From Pseudomonas protegens CHA0 (GTDB lineage: Bacteria; Pseudomonadota; Gammaproteobacteria; Pseudomonadales; Pseudomonadaceae), in the NCBI RefSeq assembly GCF_000397205.1, contig NC_021237.1, forward strand, positions 3,969,001-4,033,000: a DNA stretch of 64,000 bases, read 5' to 3'. Every line of letters starts with the position of its first letter. Position 1 is the stretch's first letter. Below are positions 51,638 to 60,167 of this stretch, one piece after another. A program made the translations under genes and the position numbers. Under the pieces are notes generated by a model. It had not been told where the DNA came from and did no database searches. It saw nothing but the letters and a program-made list of their open reading frames with translations.

Positions 51638-52489
51638 TCATTCCACCAGGCGTGGCGCCCCCACGTTGGCGGCTTGTTTATCCAGGCCGAACGAGCCGAG
51701 TATCTCGGCAATTTCGCCAGAAGCATGCAAGGCCTGGATGTTTTCATTGAGCGCCTCACTCAGCGCCGTATTGGCCTTGGTGTGGGGAAAACTGGTCTGC
51801 CCCGGCTCCAGGGTAGCCTTAACCCGCGGGTCGGGCTCCGAGACCTTGATGCTCATGCCCCGGTAGGCACCCTTCTGCTGCGAAGCCACACCCACCGCAA
51901 AGCTGTCGATGCCCAGCGCAATCCGCTTGGCCGCCAGGTCCTGGGCCATGGCCACCGGGTTGGGGTAGAGCACCAGATTGTCGCCAAAGGCCTTTTTCAA
52001 GTCGTCGACCCACAGGTAACCCTGCACCGTGCCGATGCGCTGGCCTTCGAGCTCGGAAATTTTCGAATAGCCCTCGCTGGAAATGATCCCCATCACGTCC
52101 AGGTACAGCGGCGCGGTCAGACCCAGGACCTTGCTGCGCTCGGCGGTACGGTACCAGTCGCCGATGCCGACGTCGGCCCGCCGTGCGATCACCGACTGGA
52201 CCACCGCCGCCGGGTCCACCACTGTCAGCTTGATATCCAGGCACTCCCTGGCAGCGATGCGCTTGATGATTTCACCATCGACCCCGCTCAACTGGTTGCC
52301 CGGCCCGGGAATCGAGTACGGTGGGAAGACCCAGGCCGCGACGCTCAACACCCCCGGAGTCAGGGTTTCAAACGAGTGGGCCGGCTTGCAGTCGGCCAGA
52401 GCCTGGGGGGCACCGAGCAGCACCGAACCTCCCGCCAGGGAGGAACAAAGGAACGCCCAACGAACAATGCGTTTGAATGAACGGATCAT
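51638..52489 (-). CDS. polar amino acid ABC transporter substrate-binding protein
   Basis: The 283-residue periplasmic protein has a signal peptide ending near PQALA and a type II (SBP_bac_3) fold: VAAWVFPPYSI, GVDGEIIKRIAAREC, VIARRADVGIGDWYRT and QRIGTVQGYLWVDDLKKAFG. Similar proteins bind polar or basic amino acids or cystine. It belongs to the importer with the two permeases and the ATPase just upstream in the operon. The next gene encodes an Ldh2-type reductase. Confidence 0.9.
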   Translation of the reverse strand: MIRSFKRIVRWAFLCSSLAGGSVLLGAPQALADCKPAHSFETLTPGVLSVAAWVFPPYSIPGPGNQLSGVDGEIIKRIAARECLDIKLTVVDPAAVVQSVIARRADVGIGDWYRTAERSKVLGLTAPLYLDVMGIISSEGYSKISELEGQRIGTVQGYLWVDDLKKAFGDNLVLYPNPVAMAQDLAAKRIALGIDSFAVGVASQQKGAYRGMSIKVSEPDPRVKATLEPGQTSFPHTKANTALSEALNENIQALHASGEIAEILGSFGLDKQAANVGAPRLVE

Positions 52490-52549
52490 GGCTTCACCTG
52501 TGCATGGGTTGCATTAAGAGAATGGCAGCCGAAAGACGGCTCGAGCAGG

Positions 52550-53212
52550 TCATGCGTGCTGGCTGGGGGCCAGTTTTTTCTCCAGCGCCGCCACACCCAG
52601 GGTCGCGGGCGCACACACAGCGGCATACATCAGGCCGGCCAGGGTCAGCACCGGCATGTACTCGAAGGTGGATGAACCGATGGCCGAGGCGCGGCTGACG
52701 ATCTCCGGGAGCGCGATGGTGAAACACAACGACGCGGCCTGGAACATCATGATCGAGAACCCCAGCAACGACGGCAGAGCCACCCGCAACGCCTGGGGCA
52801 AGATGATGAAACGCAGTGCATCGAAGCGGTTCAGGCCGATCACCTCGGCCGCCTCGTTCTGCCCCTGGGCCACCGCCTCGATGCCGCCACGAATGATCTC
52901 GCTGGTGTAGGCCGCAGTGCAGTAGGCCAGCGCCAGGGCTGCCGCCCAAAAAGAACTCAGGGTCAGGCCCGCCGAAGGCAGGCCGAAATAGAAGTACTGC
53001 AACAGGATCAACGCCGGCGCGCCACGCCCCAGCTCGACAATCAGCAACGAGGGGTAGCGCACTGCCCGGCGGGGCGCCGACACACCCAGCGCCAGCAACA
53101 ACCCAAGGACCACCCCCAGTGCCAGGCTGGCAGCGGTGACCTGAATTGACAGCACAAAGCCCTTCCACAGCTCGGGAAACCAGGCCAGCCACATCGTCAG
53201 GATCTCGTTCAT
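52550..53212 (-). CDS. amino acid ABC transporter permease 2
   Basis: The 220-residue inner-membrane protein has about five hydrophobic segments and the EAA-type loop EAAEVIGLNRFDALRFIILPQALR. It starts at ATG 53212 after GAGGAT and overlaps the first permease gene by 4 bp. Two permeases of this type normally form a heterodimer with the HisP-like ATPase. Confidence 0.92.
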   Translation of the reverse strand: MNEILTMWLAWFPELWKGFVLSIQVTAASLALGVVLGLLLALGVSAPRRAVRYPSLLIVELGRGAPALILLQYFYFGLPSAGLTLSSFWAAALALAYCTAAYTSEIIRGGIEAVAQGQNEAAEVIGLNRFDALRFIILPQALRVALPSLLGFSIMMFQAASLCFTIALPEIVSRASAIGSSTFEYMPVLTLAGLMYAAVCAPATLGVAALEKKLAPSQHA

Positions 53213-53850
53213 CGGGCAATCCTCTGCTTCAGGGTGGCCGACAGCCAGCGCGAGAACAGCGCCACCGGTACGCTGAGAATCAGGTAGACCAGCGCCGCCA
53301 CGCTGTACACCTCCAGCCCTTGAAAGGTTTGCTGGGACATCTGGTACGCCTGGAAGCTGACGTCACCGACACCGATGGTCGAGGCCACGGCTGAGTCCTT
53401 GAGCAAGCCAATGGCATAGGTGGCCGAGGTGGGAATGGCGATGCGCACCAGTTGCGGCAGCATCACATCGAAAAAGCGCTGGGGCGCCGACAGATTGAGC
53501 ACCTGCGCCGCCTCGTACTGCCCCTGGGGGATCGCCGCAAAGGCACCGCGATACACCTCCGACATATGCGCCGCGGTGATCAGCCCCAGGCCCAGCACCG
53601 CGGCAGCGAACGGCGACAAGGCGATGTAGCCGCCTCCGATGCCGAAGAAGATGAAGAACAGCCAGACGATGGGCGGTATCGAACGCAGGGTCAGCACCAG
53701 GATCGCCGCCAGCCAGCGACACAGCTTCAGGTTCGACAAACGCAGGGCACAGAGTGGAAAGCCCAGCACCACGCCGATGCAGAAAGCGCCCAGGGTCACG
53801 CTCAGGGTCCAGGGCACGCCGCGCAACAGGACCAGCAGAATATCCGCCAT
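53209..53850 (-). CDS. amino acid ABC transporter permease 1
   Basis: The 213-residue inner-membrane protein has about five hydrophobic segments and the loop EAAQVLNLSAPQRFFDVMLPQL. It overlaps both its neighbours: by 4 bp the second permease and by 1 bp (TGATG) the ATPase stop, so all are in one operon. Confidence 0.92.
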   Translation of the reverse strand: MADILLVLLRGVPWTLSVTLGAFCIGVVLGFPLCALRLSNLKLCRWLAAILVLTLRSIPPIVWLFFIFFGIGGGYIALSPFAAAVLGLGLITAAHMSEVYRGAFAAIPQGQYEAAQVLNLSAPQRFFDVMLPQLVRIAIPTSATYAIGLLKDSAVASTIGVGDVSFQAYQMSQQTFQGLEVYSVAALVYLILSVPVALFSRWLSATLKQRIAR

Positions 53851-54659
53851 CAGCGATTCCTCACGGCCTGGAGAAACTGCGCCACCCGCGCGTGCTGCGG
53901 CTCGCGCATAACCTGGGCGCTGGGCCCCTGCTCGATGATCCGCCCTTCGGCCATCACCACCACCCGGTCGGACACCGTCTCGGCAAAGTGCATCTCGTGG
54001 GTCACCACCAGCATCGACATGCCCTCGCGCGCCAGCTCCTTCATCACCGCCAGCACTTCCAGGCCCAGCTCGGGGTCCAGGGCCGAGGTCGGCTCATCGA
54101 ACAGCATCAGCTCCGGATCCAGCGCCAGGGCCCGGGCGATGGCGATGCGTTGCTGCTGGCCGCCGGAGCAGCGCGCCGGATAGGCGTTGGCCTTGTCCGC
54201 GAGCCCCACCCGGTCCAGCAACTGCAAAGAGCGGGCGTCAGCTTCCTCGGCGCTGCGGCCGAGGGTGCGGACCTGCGCCAGGCTGACGTTGCGCAGCACC
54301 GTAAGGTGCGGAAACAGGTTGAACGACTGGAACACCATGCCGATGCGCCGGCGCAGATTGAGCAGCTCGCTCCGGGGCAGCGGGCGCCCGGCTTCGATAG
54401 CCACCCCGCCCATGCTGACCCTCCCCCGGGTCGCGGGCTCCAGTTGGTTGATGCAACGCAGCAAGGTGCTTTTACCCGAGCCGCTGGGGCCGATGATCGC
54501 CACCACCTCACCCTTGGCCATCTCGAAACACACGTCGTGCAATACGGGGTAAGGCCCGAATTGCTTATGGATCGCCTCCAGTCGCAGGAAAGGTTCGGCG
54601 CTGGGTACCGGGGGCGGCGCCAGGGGGCTGGCGTTTTCGATCACGGTCATGCTGCTCAT
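53850..54659 (-). CDS. amino acid ABC transporter ATP-binding protein (HisP/GlnQ type)
   Basis: The 269-residue ATPase has Walker A GPSGSGKST, the ABC signature CSGGQQQRIAIARAL and Walker B ELMLFDEPTSALD, with THEMHFAETVSDRV for the H-loop. A 35-residue Pro-rich N-terminal extension precedes the usual domain. The ATG at 54659 has GGAG upstream. It is first of the four-gene importer operon and 57 bp downstream of the M24 gene. Confidence 0.93.
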   Translation of the reverse strand: MSSMTVIENASPLAPPPVPSAEPFLRLEAIHKQFGPYPVLHDVCFEMAKGEVVAIIGPSGSGKSTLLRCINQLEPATRGRVSMGGVAIEAGRPLPRSELLNLRRRIGMVFQSFNLFPHLTVLRNVSLAQVRTLGRSAEEADARSLQLLDRVGLADKANAYPARCSGGQQQRIAIARALALDPELMLFDEPTSALDPELGLEVLAVMKELAREGMSMLVVTHEMHFAETVSDRVVVMAEGRIIEQGPSAQVMREPQHARVAQFLQAVRNR

Positions 54660-54716
54660 TGTTTTTCTCCGGACAGGGTAGACGCCGTGCCTGCAAGAAT
54701 CAGGCAACAACCACTG

Positions 54717-56024
54717 CTATCGATCGCAGTCGACTAACGGGGTACGGGAAAGCTTGACCGCTCCAGCAGCGGTAATCAGCACCTGCTCTTCGAGCTTCAC
54801 GCCTTCATGGCCGCCCCGCTCGCCGATGTAGCTCTCCACCGAGAGCACCATGTTTTCCTCGAAGTGGCCGTCATAGCCCCACTCGGCAAAGTCCACCGCG
54901 TAGGCCACGCTGGGGTACTCATCGACCAGGCCCACACCGTGCAGCATCATCATGTAGCGGTTGTGCTCGAACTGCCTGGGCACCGGCCAGCAGCCCTCGG
55001 CGAACTCGCGAAACGACAGCCCCGGGCGCAGCAGGTCGAGATTGAAACTGATTTGCTGCGAGGCGATGTCCAGCAGGTCGCGCTGGGCCGCCGTCGGCGC
55101 CTTGCCGGGGCAGATGAAGCTGCGGGAGATGTCCGAGAGATAACCGCCCGGGCCCACCATGTCGGTGTCGAAACAGACCATCTCCCCGGCCGCGATGAGC
55201 TTGTCCGAAGCGTCCTGGAACCAGGGGTTGGTGCGCGGCCCGGAGTTCAGCAGGCGGCTCTCGGCCCACTCCCCGCCCTGGGCCACGTTGGTCCCGTGCA
55301 TGATGCTCCACAGCTGGTTTTCGGTGATGCCCGGCACCAGGCTGGCGCGCATGCGGGCAATCGCCAGGTCGCACACATCCATCGACACCCGGTGGCTGGC
55401 AATCTCCTGCACCGACTTGATCAGCCGCGCCTGCTCCATCAGCGGCTGGGCATCGAACAGCTGGATGCCCCTGGCCTTGAGCTTTTCCGCACCCCAGGGG
55501 TCGCAGCGGTCCACTGCCAGGCGACGATTGCCGGCGCCATGCCGGGTCAGCAGGTCGGCCACCTCCAGGGCCCAGCGTTCGGCCTTCTCCTCGACCCGTG
55601 GGCCGGCCAGGAAATACAGCCAGGGGATCGCCGGGCGAATTTCATCGATGGTCTCGATGTGCTCACTGTTGTGCCGGCTGCTGTCGAACTCGAACAGCAC
55701 CACCGGGCCATCGGTGGCCACGAATACGTAACGGCTAGGGGAATGCATCACCCACAGGCCGAGGTTATTGGTATCGGTGGCGTAGCGGATATTGATCGGG
55801 TCGGCCAGCAGCACGCCGGCGTAATCCTGCTTGCGCAGTTGCTGGCGAATGCGCTCCAGGCGGTACTGGCGCAGCGCCGGCCGGTCGATCGCGGCATAGG
55901 CCGCCAGCAGGCCGTGGTCCACCGGGGCCAGGGCATGGCCGGTGACGCTGACATCACTGCGATAGTGCAGGGGGCTTGGGGGAACGACATTGAGCAGCTC
56001 GGTGAAATCGGTATCCGTGTGCAT
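54717..56024 (-). CDS. M24 metallopeptidase-fold protein, DMSP lyase DddP-like
   Basis: The 435-residue protein has the creatinase-type N-terminal domain and the pita-bread C-terminal domain. Metal ligands are Asp286, Asp288, Asp298, His362, Glu397 and Glu412. As I recall Roseobacter-group DddP (Asp295, Asp297, Asp307, His371, Glu406, Glu421), all six are offset by exactly nine. Tyr357 and Asp368 match recalled DddP Tyr366 and Asp377. Further similarity is in ADPINIRYATD, GGEWAESRLLNSGPRTNPWF and HGVGLVDEYP. DddP splits dimethylsulfoniopropionate to dimethyl sulfide and acrylate. A related onium or betaine hydrolase, or an ordinary M24 hydrolase, remains possible. It sits between the ABC importer and the demethylase genes. 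Confidence 0.75.
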   Translation of the reverse strand: MHTDTDFTELLNVVPPSPLHYRSDVSVTGHALAPVDHGLLAAYAAIDRPALRQYRLERIRQQLRKQDYAGVLLADPINIRYATDTNNLGLWVMHSPSRYVFVATDGPVVLFEFDSSRHNSEHIETIDEIRPAIPWLYFLAGPRVEEKAERWALEVADLLTRHGAGNRRLAVDRCDPWGAEKLKARGIQLFDAQPLMEQARLIKSVQEIASHRVSMDVCDLAIARMRASLVPGITENQLWSIMHGTNVAQGGEWAESRLLNSGPRTNPWFQDASDKLIAAGEMVCFDTDMVGPGGYLSDISRSFICPGKAPTAAQRDLLDIASQQISFNLDLLRPGLSFREFAEGCWPVPRQFEHNRYMMMLHGVGLVDEYPSVAYAVDFAEWGYDGHFEENMVLSVESYIGERGGHEGVKLEEQVLITAAGAVKLSRTPLVDCDR

Positions 56025-56157
56025 GCAACAACCTCCGCTGGGAAGAGTTTGAGGTTTATCAAAACCAGTCAGACCAACGTTCGGGGCAGTGACTTGACGC
56101 TAGGGAAACGGATGACGGCTGTCTTTCTTATTGTGCAAAACAGGGCGCAAGCAGTGG

Positions 56158-58194
56158 CTAGAGGTCCTTGACCAGGCGCAGTGCGTCGTAAATGGCCGCG
56201 TGGGTATTGCGCGATGACACTGCATCGCCGATCCGGAACAACTGGAAACGCCCCTGAGGGTTGGTCACCAGGTTTTGCGCGGTGCCGGCAATCAGGTCCT
56301 TGTACTCCACGGCGCCTTCGTTGGTGGCCATGGGCTGCAGCTCGAAATACAGCTCGTCCAGGGGCCGGGTGCCGTGGTTGACCACGATCTGGTCCACCAG
56401 TCGGGTTTTCTCCAGGTCGCTGTAGTCGGTGCCGATGGTCGCCAGCAACTGCTCGCCCTGGCGCTCCACGGCCTTGAGCCGGTAAGTGACGGTAAAGGTG
56501 GTGTCCAACTGCTGCAGCGAGCGCATGTAAGGCACCAGGTTCATGCCCATCACCTCCGGCGCGAACGAGCGGTCGGGGGTCATGATCTCGGTCCTGGCGC
56601 CGCTGCGGGCGATGAACTCGGCAGCCTGCAAACCTGCGTGATCGCCGGCATCGTCGTACACCAGCACATTGCGCCCAGGCTTCACGTCGCCGGAGATGAT
56701 GTCCCAGCTCGACACCAGCCACTGGTTGCCGCTGTGCAGGACTTCGGTATGGGGCAAGCCGCCGGTGGCGACGATCACCACGTCGGGGTTTTCATCGAGG
56801 ACCATCGCCGCATCGGCCCAGGTGTTGAAACGAAACTTCACCCCCAGGCGCTCGCACTGCGCCATGCGCCAATCGATGATGCTGATCATCTCCTTGCGCC
56901 GCTCGGACTGCGCGGTCAGGCGCACCTGTCCGCCGGGCTGGTCGGCCACTTCCAGCACCAGCACTTCATGCCCGCGCTCACCGGCGACCCGCGCCGCCTC
57001 CAGGCCACCGGGGCCGGCGCCGATGATCAGGACCTTGCGCGGGTGCGCGGCCTTGGGCACCTCGTGGGGCATGCTGGTTTCGCGGCCAGTGGCGGCATTG
57101 TGAATGCAGTAGGCGGCGCCGGCGTTGTAGATCCGGTCCAGGCAATAATTGGCGCCGACACAGGGGCGGATTTCATCTTCTCGGTTCTCGATGATCTTGC
57201 GCACGATGTGCGGGTCGGTCATGTGCGCACGGGTCATGCCCACCATGTCCACCAGGCCCGAGGCAATCGCGTGGCGGGCGGTGGCGACATCGGGGATCTT
57301 CGCCGCATGGAAGGTGGGGAAACCGGTCAGGGCACGAATCTCCCCGGCAAAGTCCAGGTGCGGTGCATTGCGCATGCCCTGGATCGGGATGATGTCGGTC
57401 AACCCGGCATCGGTGGCGATATTGCCGCGAATCACGTTGAGAAAATCGACCATGCCGCTGTCTTTCAACAGCTGCGAGATGTGCAGCCCCTCCTCTTTCT
57501 CAAGGCCGCCGGCCAGCACCTCATCGCCGGTGTAGCGGATGCCGACGATAAACTCCGGGCCCACCCGCTGGCGAATCGCACTCAGCACCTCGAAGGTAAA
57601 CCGCAGGCGGTTGTGCAATGAACCGCCGTAGGCGCCCTCCAGCTCGTTGGTCAATGGCGACCAGAACTGGTCCATCAGGTGGCCGTAGGCCTGCAGTTCG
57701 ATACCATCCAGGCCGGCGGCCTGCATGCGTTCGGCGGCGTCGGCGTAATCGCGGATGATGCGTTCGATATCCCAGATTTCCAGCTTCTTGGGAAAGGCTC
57801 GGTGTGCCGGCTCCTGATTGTGCGAAGGCGACACCACCGGCAGCCAATCGCCCTTGTCCCAGCGGGTGCGGCGCCCCAGGTGGGTGAGCTGGATCATCAC
57901 CGCCGCGCCATGCTCGTGGCATTCGTCGGTGAGGTCCTTCATCCAGCCGACCACTTCGTCCTTGTACGCCAGGATGTTGTTGAACACCGGTGGGCTATCG
58001 CGGGAGATCGCCGCCGAGCCTGCAGTCATGGTCATGGCCACGCCGGCCTTGGCGCGCTCGACGTGGTAGGCCCGGTACAATTTCTTCGGCATGCCCTCTT
58101 CGGGGTACGCCGGCTCGTGGGAGGTGGTGATAATGCGGTTGCGAAGTGTCAGGTGCTTGAGGCGATAGGGCTGAAGAAGCGGATCGTTATTCAT
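56158..58194 (-). CDS. DgcA/StcD-like NADH:flavin oxidoreductase (N-methyl demethylase type)
   Basis: The 678-residue flavoprotein joins an Old-Yellow-Enzyme FMN barrel (residues 1-345), an Fe-S segment and an NAD(P)/FAD-binding domain (IIGAGPGGLEAARVAGERG from 390). The family includes dimethylglycine dehydrogenase DgcA and the stachydrine-pathway demethylase StcD, so removal of an N-methyl group is likely. The Fe-S segment has Cys345, Cys351 and Cys363, but position 348 is Ala (CVGANYC), where trimethylamine dehydrogenase has a fourth Cys. It is divergent from a TetR gene with a strong operator between them. Confidence 0.85.
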   Translation of the reverse strand: MNNDPLLQPYRLKHLTLRNRIITTSHEPAYPEEGMPKKLYRAYHVERAKAGVAMTMTAGSAAISRDSPPVFNNILAYKDEVVGWMKDLTDECHEHGAAVMIQLTHLGRRTRWDKGDWLPVVSPSHNQEPAHRAFPKKLEIWDIERIIRDYADAAERMQAAGLDGIELQAYGHLMDQFWSPLTNELEGAYGGSLHNRLRFTFEVLSAIRQRVGPEFIVGIRYTGDEVLAGGLEKEEGLHISQLLKDSGMVDFLNVIRGNIATDAGLTDIIPIQGMRNAPHLDFAGEIRALTGFPTFHAAKIPDVATARHAIASGLVDMVGMTRAHMTDPHIVRKIIENREDEIRPCVGANYCLDRIYNAGAAYCIHNAATGRETSMPHEVPKAAHPRKVLIIGAGPGGLEAARVAGERGHEVLVLEVADQPGGQVRLTAQSERRKEMISIIDWRMAQCERLGVKFRFNTWADAAMVLDENPDVVIVATGGLPHTEVLHSGNQWLVSSWDIISGDVKPGRNVLVYDDAGDHAGLQAAEFIARSGARTEIMTPDRSFAPEVMGMNLVPYMRSLQQLDTTFTVTYRLKAVERQGEQLLATIGTDYSDLEKTRLVDQIVVNHGTRPLDELYFELQPMATNEGAVEYKDLIAGTAQNLVTNPQGRFQLFRIGDAVSSRNTHAAIYDALRLVKDL

Positions 58195-58240
58195 ATCGGT
58201 CTCGCATACTGGTCATCAGGCAAGGCAGACGATAGACCTC

Positions 58241-58281
58241 AATGTACACCAGTGTCAATGAAGCTGACAGTGGTGTACATT
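58241..58281. promoter_or_regulatory. inverted repeat operator of the TetR gene
   Basis: Arms 58241-58257 and 58265-58281 (17 bp each, 7-bp spacer) are reverse complements with one mismatch. Each arm carries GTACACCAGTG or its complement. The site is 46 bp from the demethylase ATG and 39 bp from the TetR ATG, so one repressor dimer pair could silence both. Confidence 0.75.
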
Positions 58282-58320
58282 CGCCCCGTCAAGGTTAAAC
58301 GGACAAGGAAAAAATGCCCC

Positions 58321-58962
58321 ATGAAAGCAACCAGCAACAATGTGGAAGCTGCCGGCCGCGGCTCTCTGGAAAGCTGGCTCAACGCGGCCTATGAGAGCCT
58401 CAAGGAATCGGGAGTGGATGCGGTGCGGGTGATGCCGCTGGCGAAGAAACTCAACCTGTCGCGCACCAGTTTCTACTGGTATTTCCAGGACCGCGAAGCC
58501 CTGCTCGAAGCCCTGGTTAATCTGTGGAAGAACAAGAACACCTTGAGCCTGGTGTCACAGTCCGAGGCCTATGCCGAATCCATCACCGAGGCGATTCTCA
58601 ACGTCTTCGACTGCTGGCTGAACAGCGAATTGTTCGATTCACAGTTCGAGTTCGCCATGCGCAGCTGGGCCCTGCAATCCCCCGAAGTGGCGCACGAGAT
58701 CCGCCAGGCCGATGCACAGCGGGTGCAGGCCCTGGCACAGATGTTCGACCGTTTCGGTTTCGCCCATGACGCCGCCGTCACCCGCGCGCGCTCGATCTAC
58801 CTGACCCAGATCGGCTACATCAGCATGAACACCCAGGAACCGATGGCGCAGCGCATGCGCTACATCCCCGAGTACTTGAAGATCTTCACCGGCGTGGAGC
58901 CCCTGCCCCGGGAGCTGGACCGGTTCTTCCAGCGCAACGGTTTTTCAGCGGCCGAGCTTTAG
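58321..58962 (+). CDS. TetR-family transcriptional regulator
   Basis: The 213-residue protein has a TetR helix-turn-helix at residues 20-65 (VRVMPLAKKLNLSRTSFYWYF) and a ligand-binding C-terminal half of helices. The ATG at 58321 has AAGGA upstream. It is divergent from the demethylase gene across 126 bp containing the inverted repeat, so it most likely represses that gene and perhaps the whole importer/M24 cluster. The inducer would be an onium or N-methyl compound, but that is inference. Confidence 0.9.
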   Translation: MKATSNNVEAAGRGSLESWLNAAYESLKESGVDAVRVMPLAKKLNLSRTSFYWYFQDREALLEALVNLWKNKNTLSLVSQSEAYAESITEAILNVFDCWLNSELFDSQFEFAMRSWALQSPEVAHEIRQADAQRVQALAQMFDRFGFAHDAAVTRARSIYLTQIGYISMNTQEPMAQRMRYIPEYLKIFTGVEPLPRELDRFFQRNGFSAAEL

Positions 58963-58968
58963 AACTGA

Positions 58969-58991
58969 GGCGGGCCGCCGCTTGGCCCGCC
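58969..58991 (+). terminator. hairpin after the TetR gene
   Basis: An 8-bp perfect stem (58969-58976 with 58984-58991, loop of 7) begins 6 bp after the stop. It lacks a T-run. Confidence 0.45.
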
Positions 58992-59106
58992 GGCGTTGCT
59001 CAATACCTCGTTCAGCCTGGGCCGGTTCGGCCGGGGGCTGAACAATCTCGACCAGGCATCCCGATAACGCCCACCAACCCCGTGTAAAAAACCACGCCTG
59101 CACGCA

Positions 59107-59154
59107 TTGACAAGGCAGAGGCAAAAACTCAACATGCCAGCACTTGTAGGACAA
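59107..59154 (+). promoter_or_regulatory. possible promoter and GntR-type half-sites before the first LigI-like gene
   Basis: A TTGACA (59107-59112) is a good -35 but no strong -10 follows. TTGT-AGG-ACAA (59144-59154) resembles GntR/FCD operator half-sites, and a wider 8-bp dyad (GCACTTGT with ACAAGTGC) surrounds it. The fused GntR regulator encoded 2.3 kb downstream is a natural candidate to bind here. Confidence 0.4.
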
Positions 59155-59229
59155 CCAACAACCAACAACTAACAAGTGCCGCTTTTCAACCGTGATGACG
59201 CGCGAAAGGCTGTCGAGGGGATGAAATCC

Positions 59230-60120
59230 ATGTCTCACTTGCGACCCGCCACCGACTCGCCGCCTTTGTGCGCGCCCCCTGGAGCAGAGGTCCGGGCCCC
59301 GAGCTTCGTAATGCCGGCCGGGGCATGCGACACCCATGCACACGTAATCTCCGGCGATCTTGAACGCTATCCACTGGTACCCGACCGTAGCTACACCCCG
59401 CCTCCGGCACCTGAGGCGCTGTATCTGGAGGTGTTGCGGGCGATGGGGATGCAGCGAGGGGTTTTGGTGCAGCCGAGCGTCTATGGCACCGATAACCGGT
59501 ACATGCTCGAAGTGTTGCAACGTCATCAGGACCAACTGAGAGGGGTCGCGGTAGTAGACGAACACGTTGGCGACGACGAACTGGCGCATATGCATGCCTT
59601 GGGTGTGCGTGGTGTTCGCATCAACGTTCTGTTTCGAGGCGGAGTGAATCTGGACTTGATGGAGCACCTTGCCCATCGAATTGCCGACCTTGGCTGGCAT
59701 ATGCAGTTTCTGATTGATGTTCGGCTTCTAAGTGAGATTGAGGCTCGGATGGCCAAGTTGCCTTGCGCTGTCGTGATTGATCACTTCGGGCACTTCCCGG
59801 CCCATCTGGGCATTAAGGAAGCGGGGTTTGAGTTGCTGCTGAGGAACGTGGCGGAGCACGGTTGGTGGGTCAAGTTGTCGGGCGCTTACCGCCTGAGTGA
59901 TCAGCGTCCGGACTATGCCGATACAGATGCGCTCGCCCATGCCTTGCTGGCCGTTGCCCCGGAACGAATGGTGTGGGGCAGCGACTGGCCTCACGTAGCA
60001 CTCGAAAGTACGCCCGACACAAGTTCATTGCTGGATCGCTTGCTTTCATGGGCGCCCAGCGAACGCCAACGACAGAGCATTCTGGTTGATAACCCTGGCG
60101 CCCTGTACGACTTCAAATAA
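59230..60120 (+). CDS. LigI-like amidohydrolase/lactonase (pyrone-dicarboxylate lactonase family)
   Basis: The 296-residue protein belongs to the amidohydrolase_2 group that contains 2-pyrone-4,6-dicarboxylate lactonase: CDTHAHV, RSYTPPPAP, GVLVQPSVYGTDN, VVIDHFGHFP and VWGSDWPH. It should hydrolyse a lactone or a related ring acid in the cytosol. ATG at 59230 is chosen because GAGGGG lies 9 bp upstream; another ATG three codons earlier abuts the site. It is followed 47 bp later by an MFS transporter gene. It is a paralogue of the C-terminal half of the fused regulator downstream. Confidence 0.88.
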   Translation: MSHLRPATDSPPLCAPPGAEVRAPSFVMPAGACDTHAHVISGDLERYPLVPDRSYTPPPAPEALYLEVLRAMGMQRGVLVQPSVYGTDNRYMLEVLQRHQDQLRGVAVVDEHVGDDELAHMHALGVRGVRINVLFRGGVNLDLMEHLAHRIADLGWHMQFLIDVRLLSEIEARMAKLPCAVVIDHFGHFPAHLGIKEAGFELLLRNVAEHGWWVKLSGAYRLSDQRPDYADTDALAHALLAVAPERMVWGSDWPHVALESTPDTSSLLDRLLSWAPSERQRQSILVDNPGALYDFK

Positions 60121-60167
60121 CAAAAACAATAACCAAGCAGAACTGCGGTGCTGCCCGGAGAATAATA

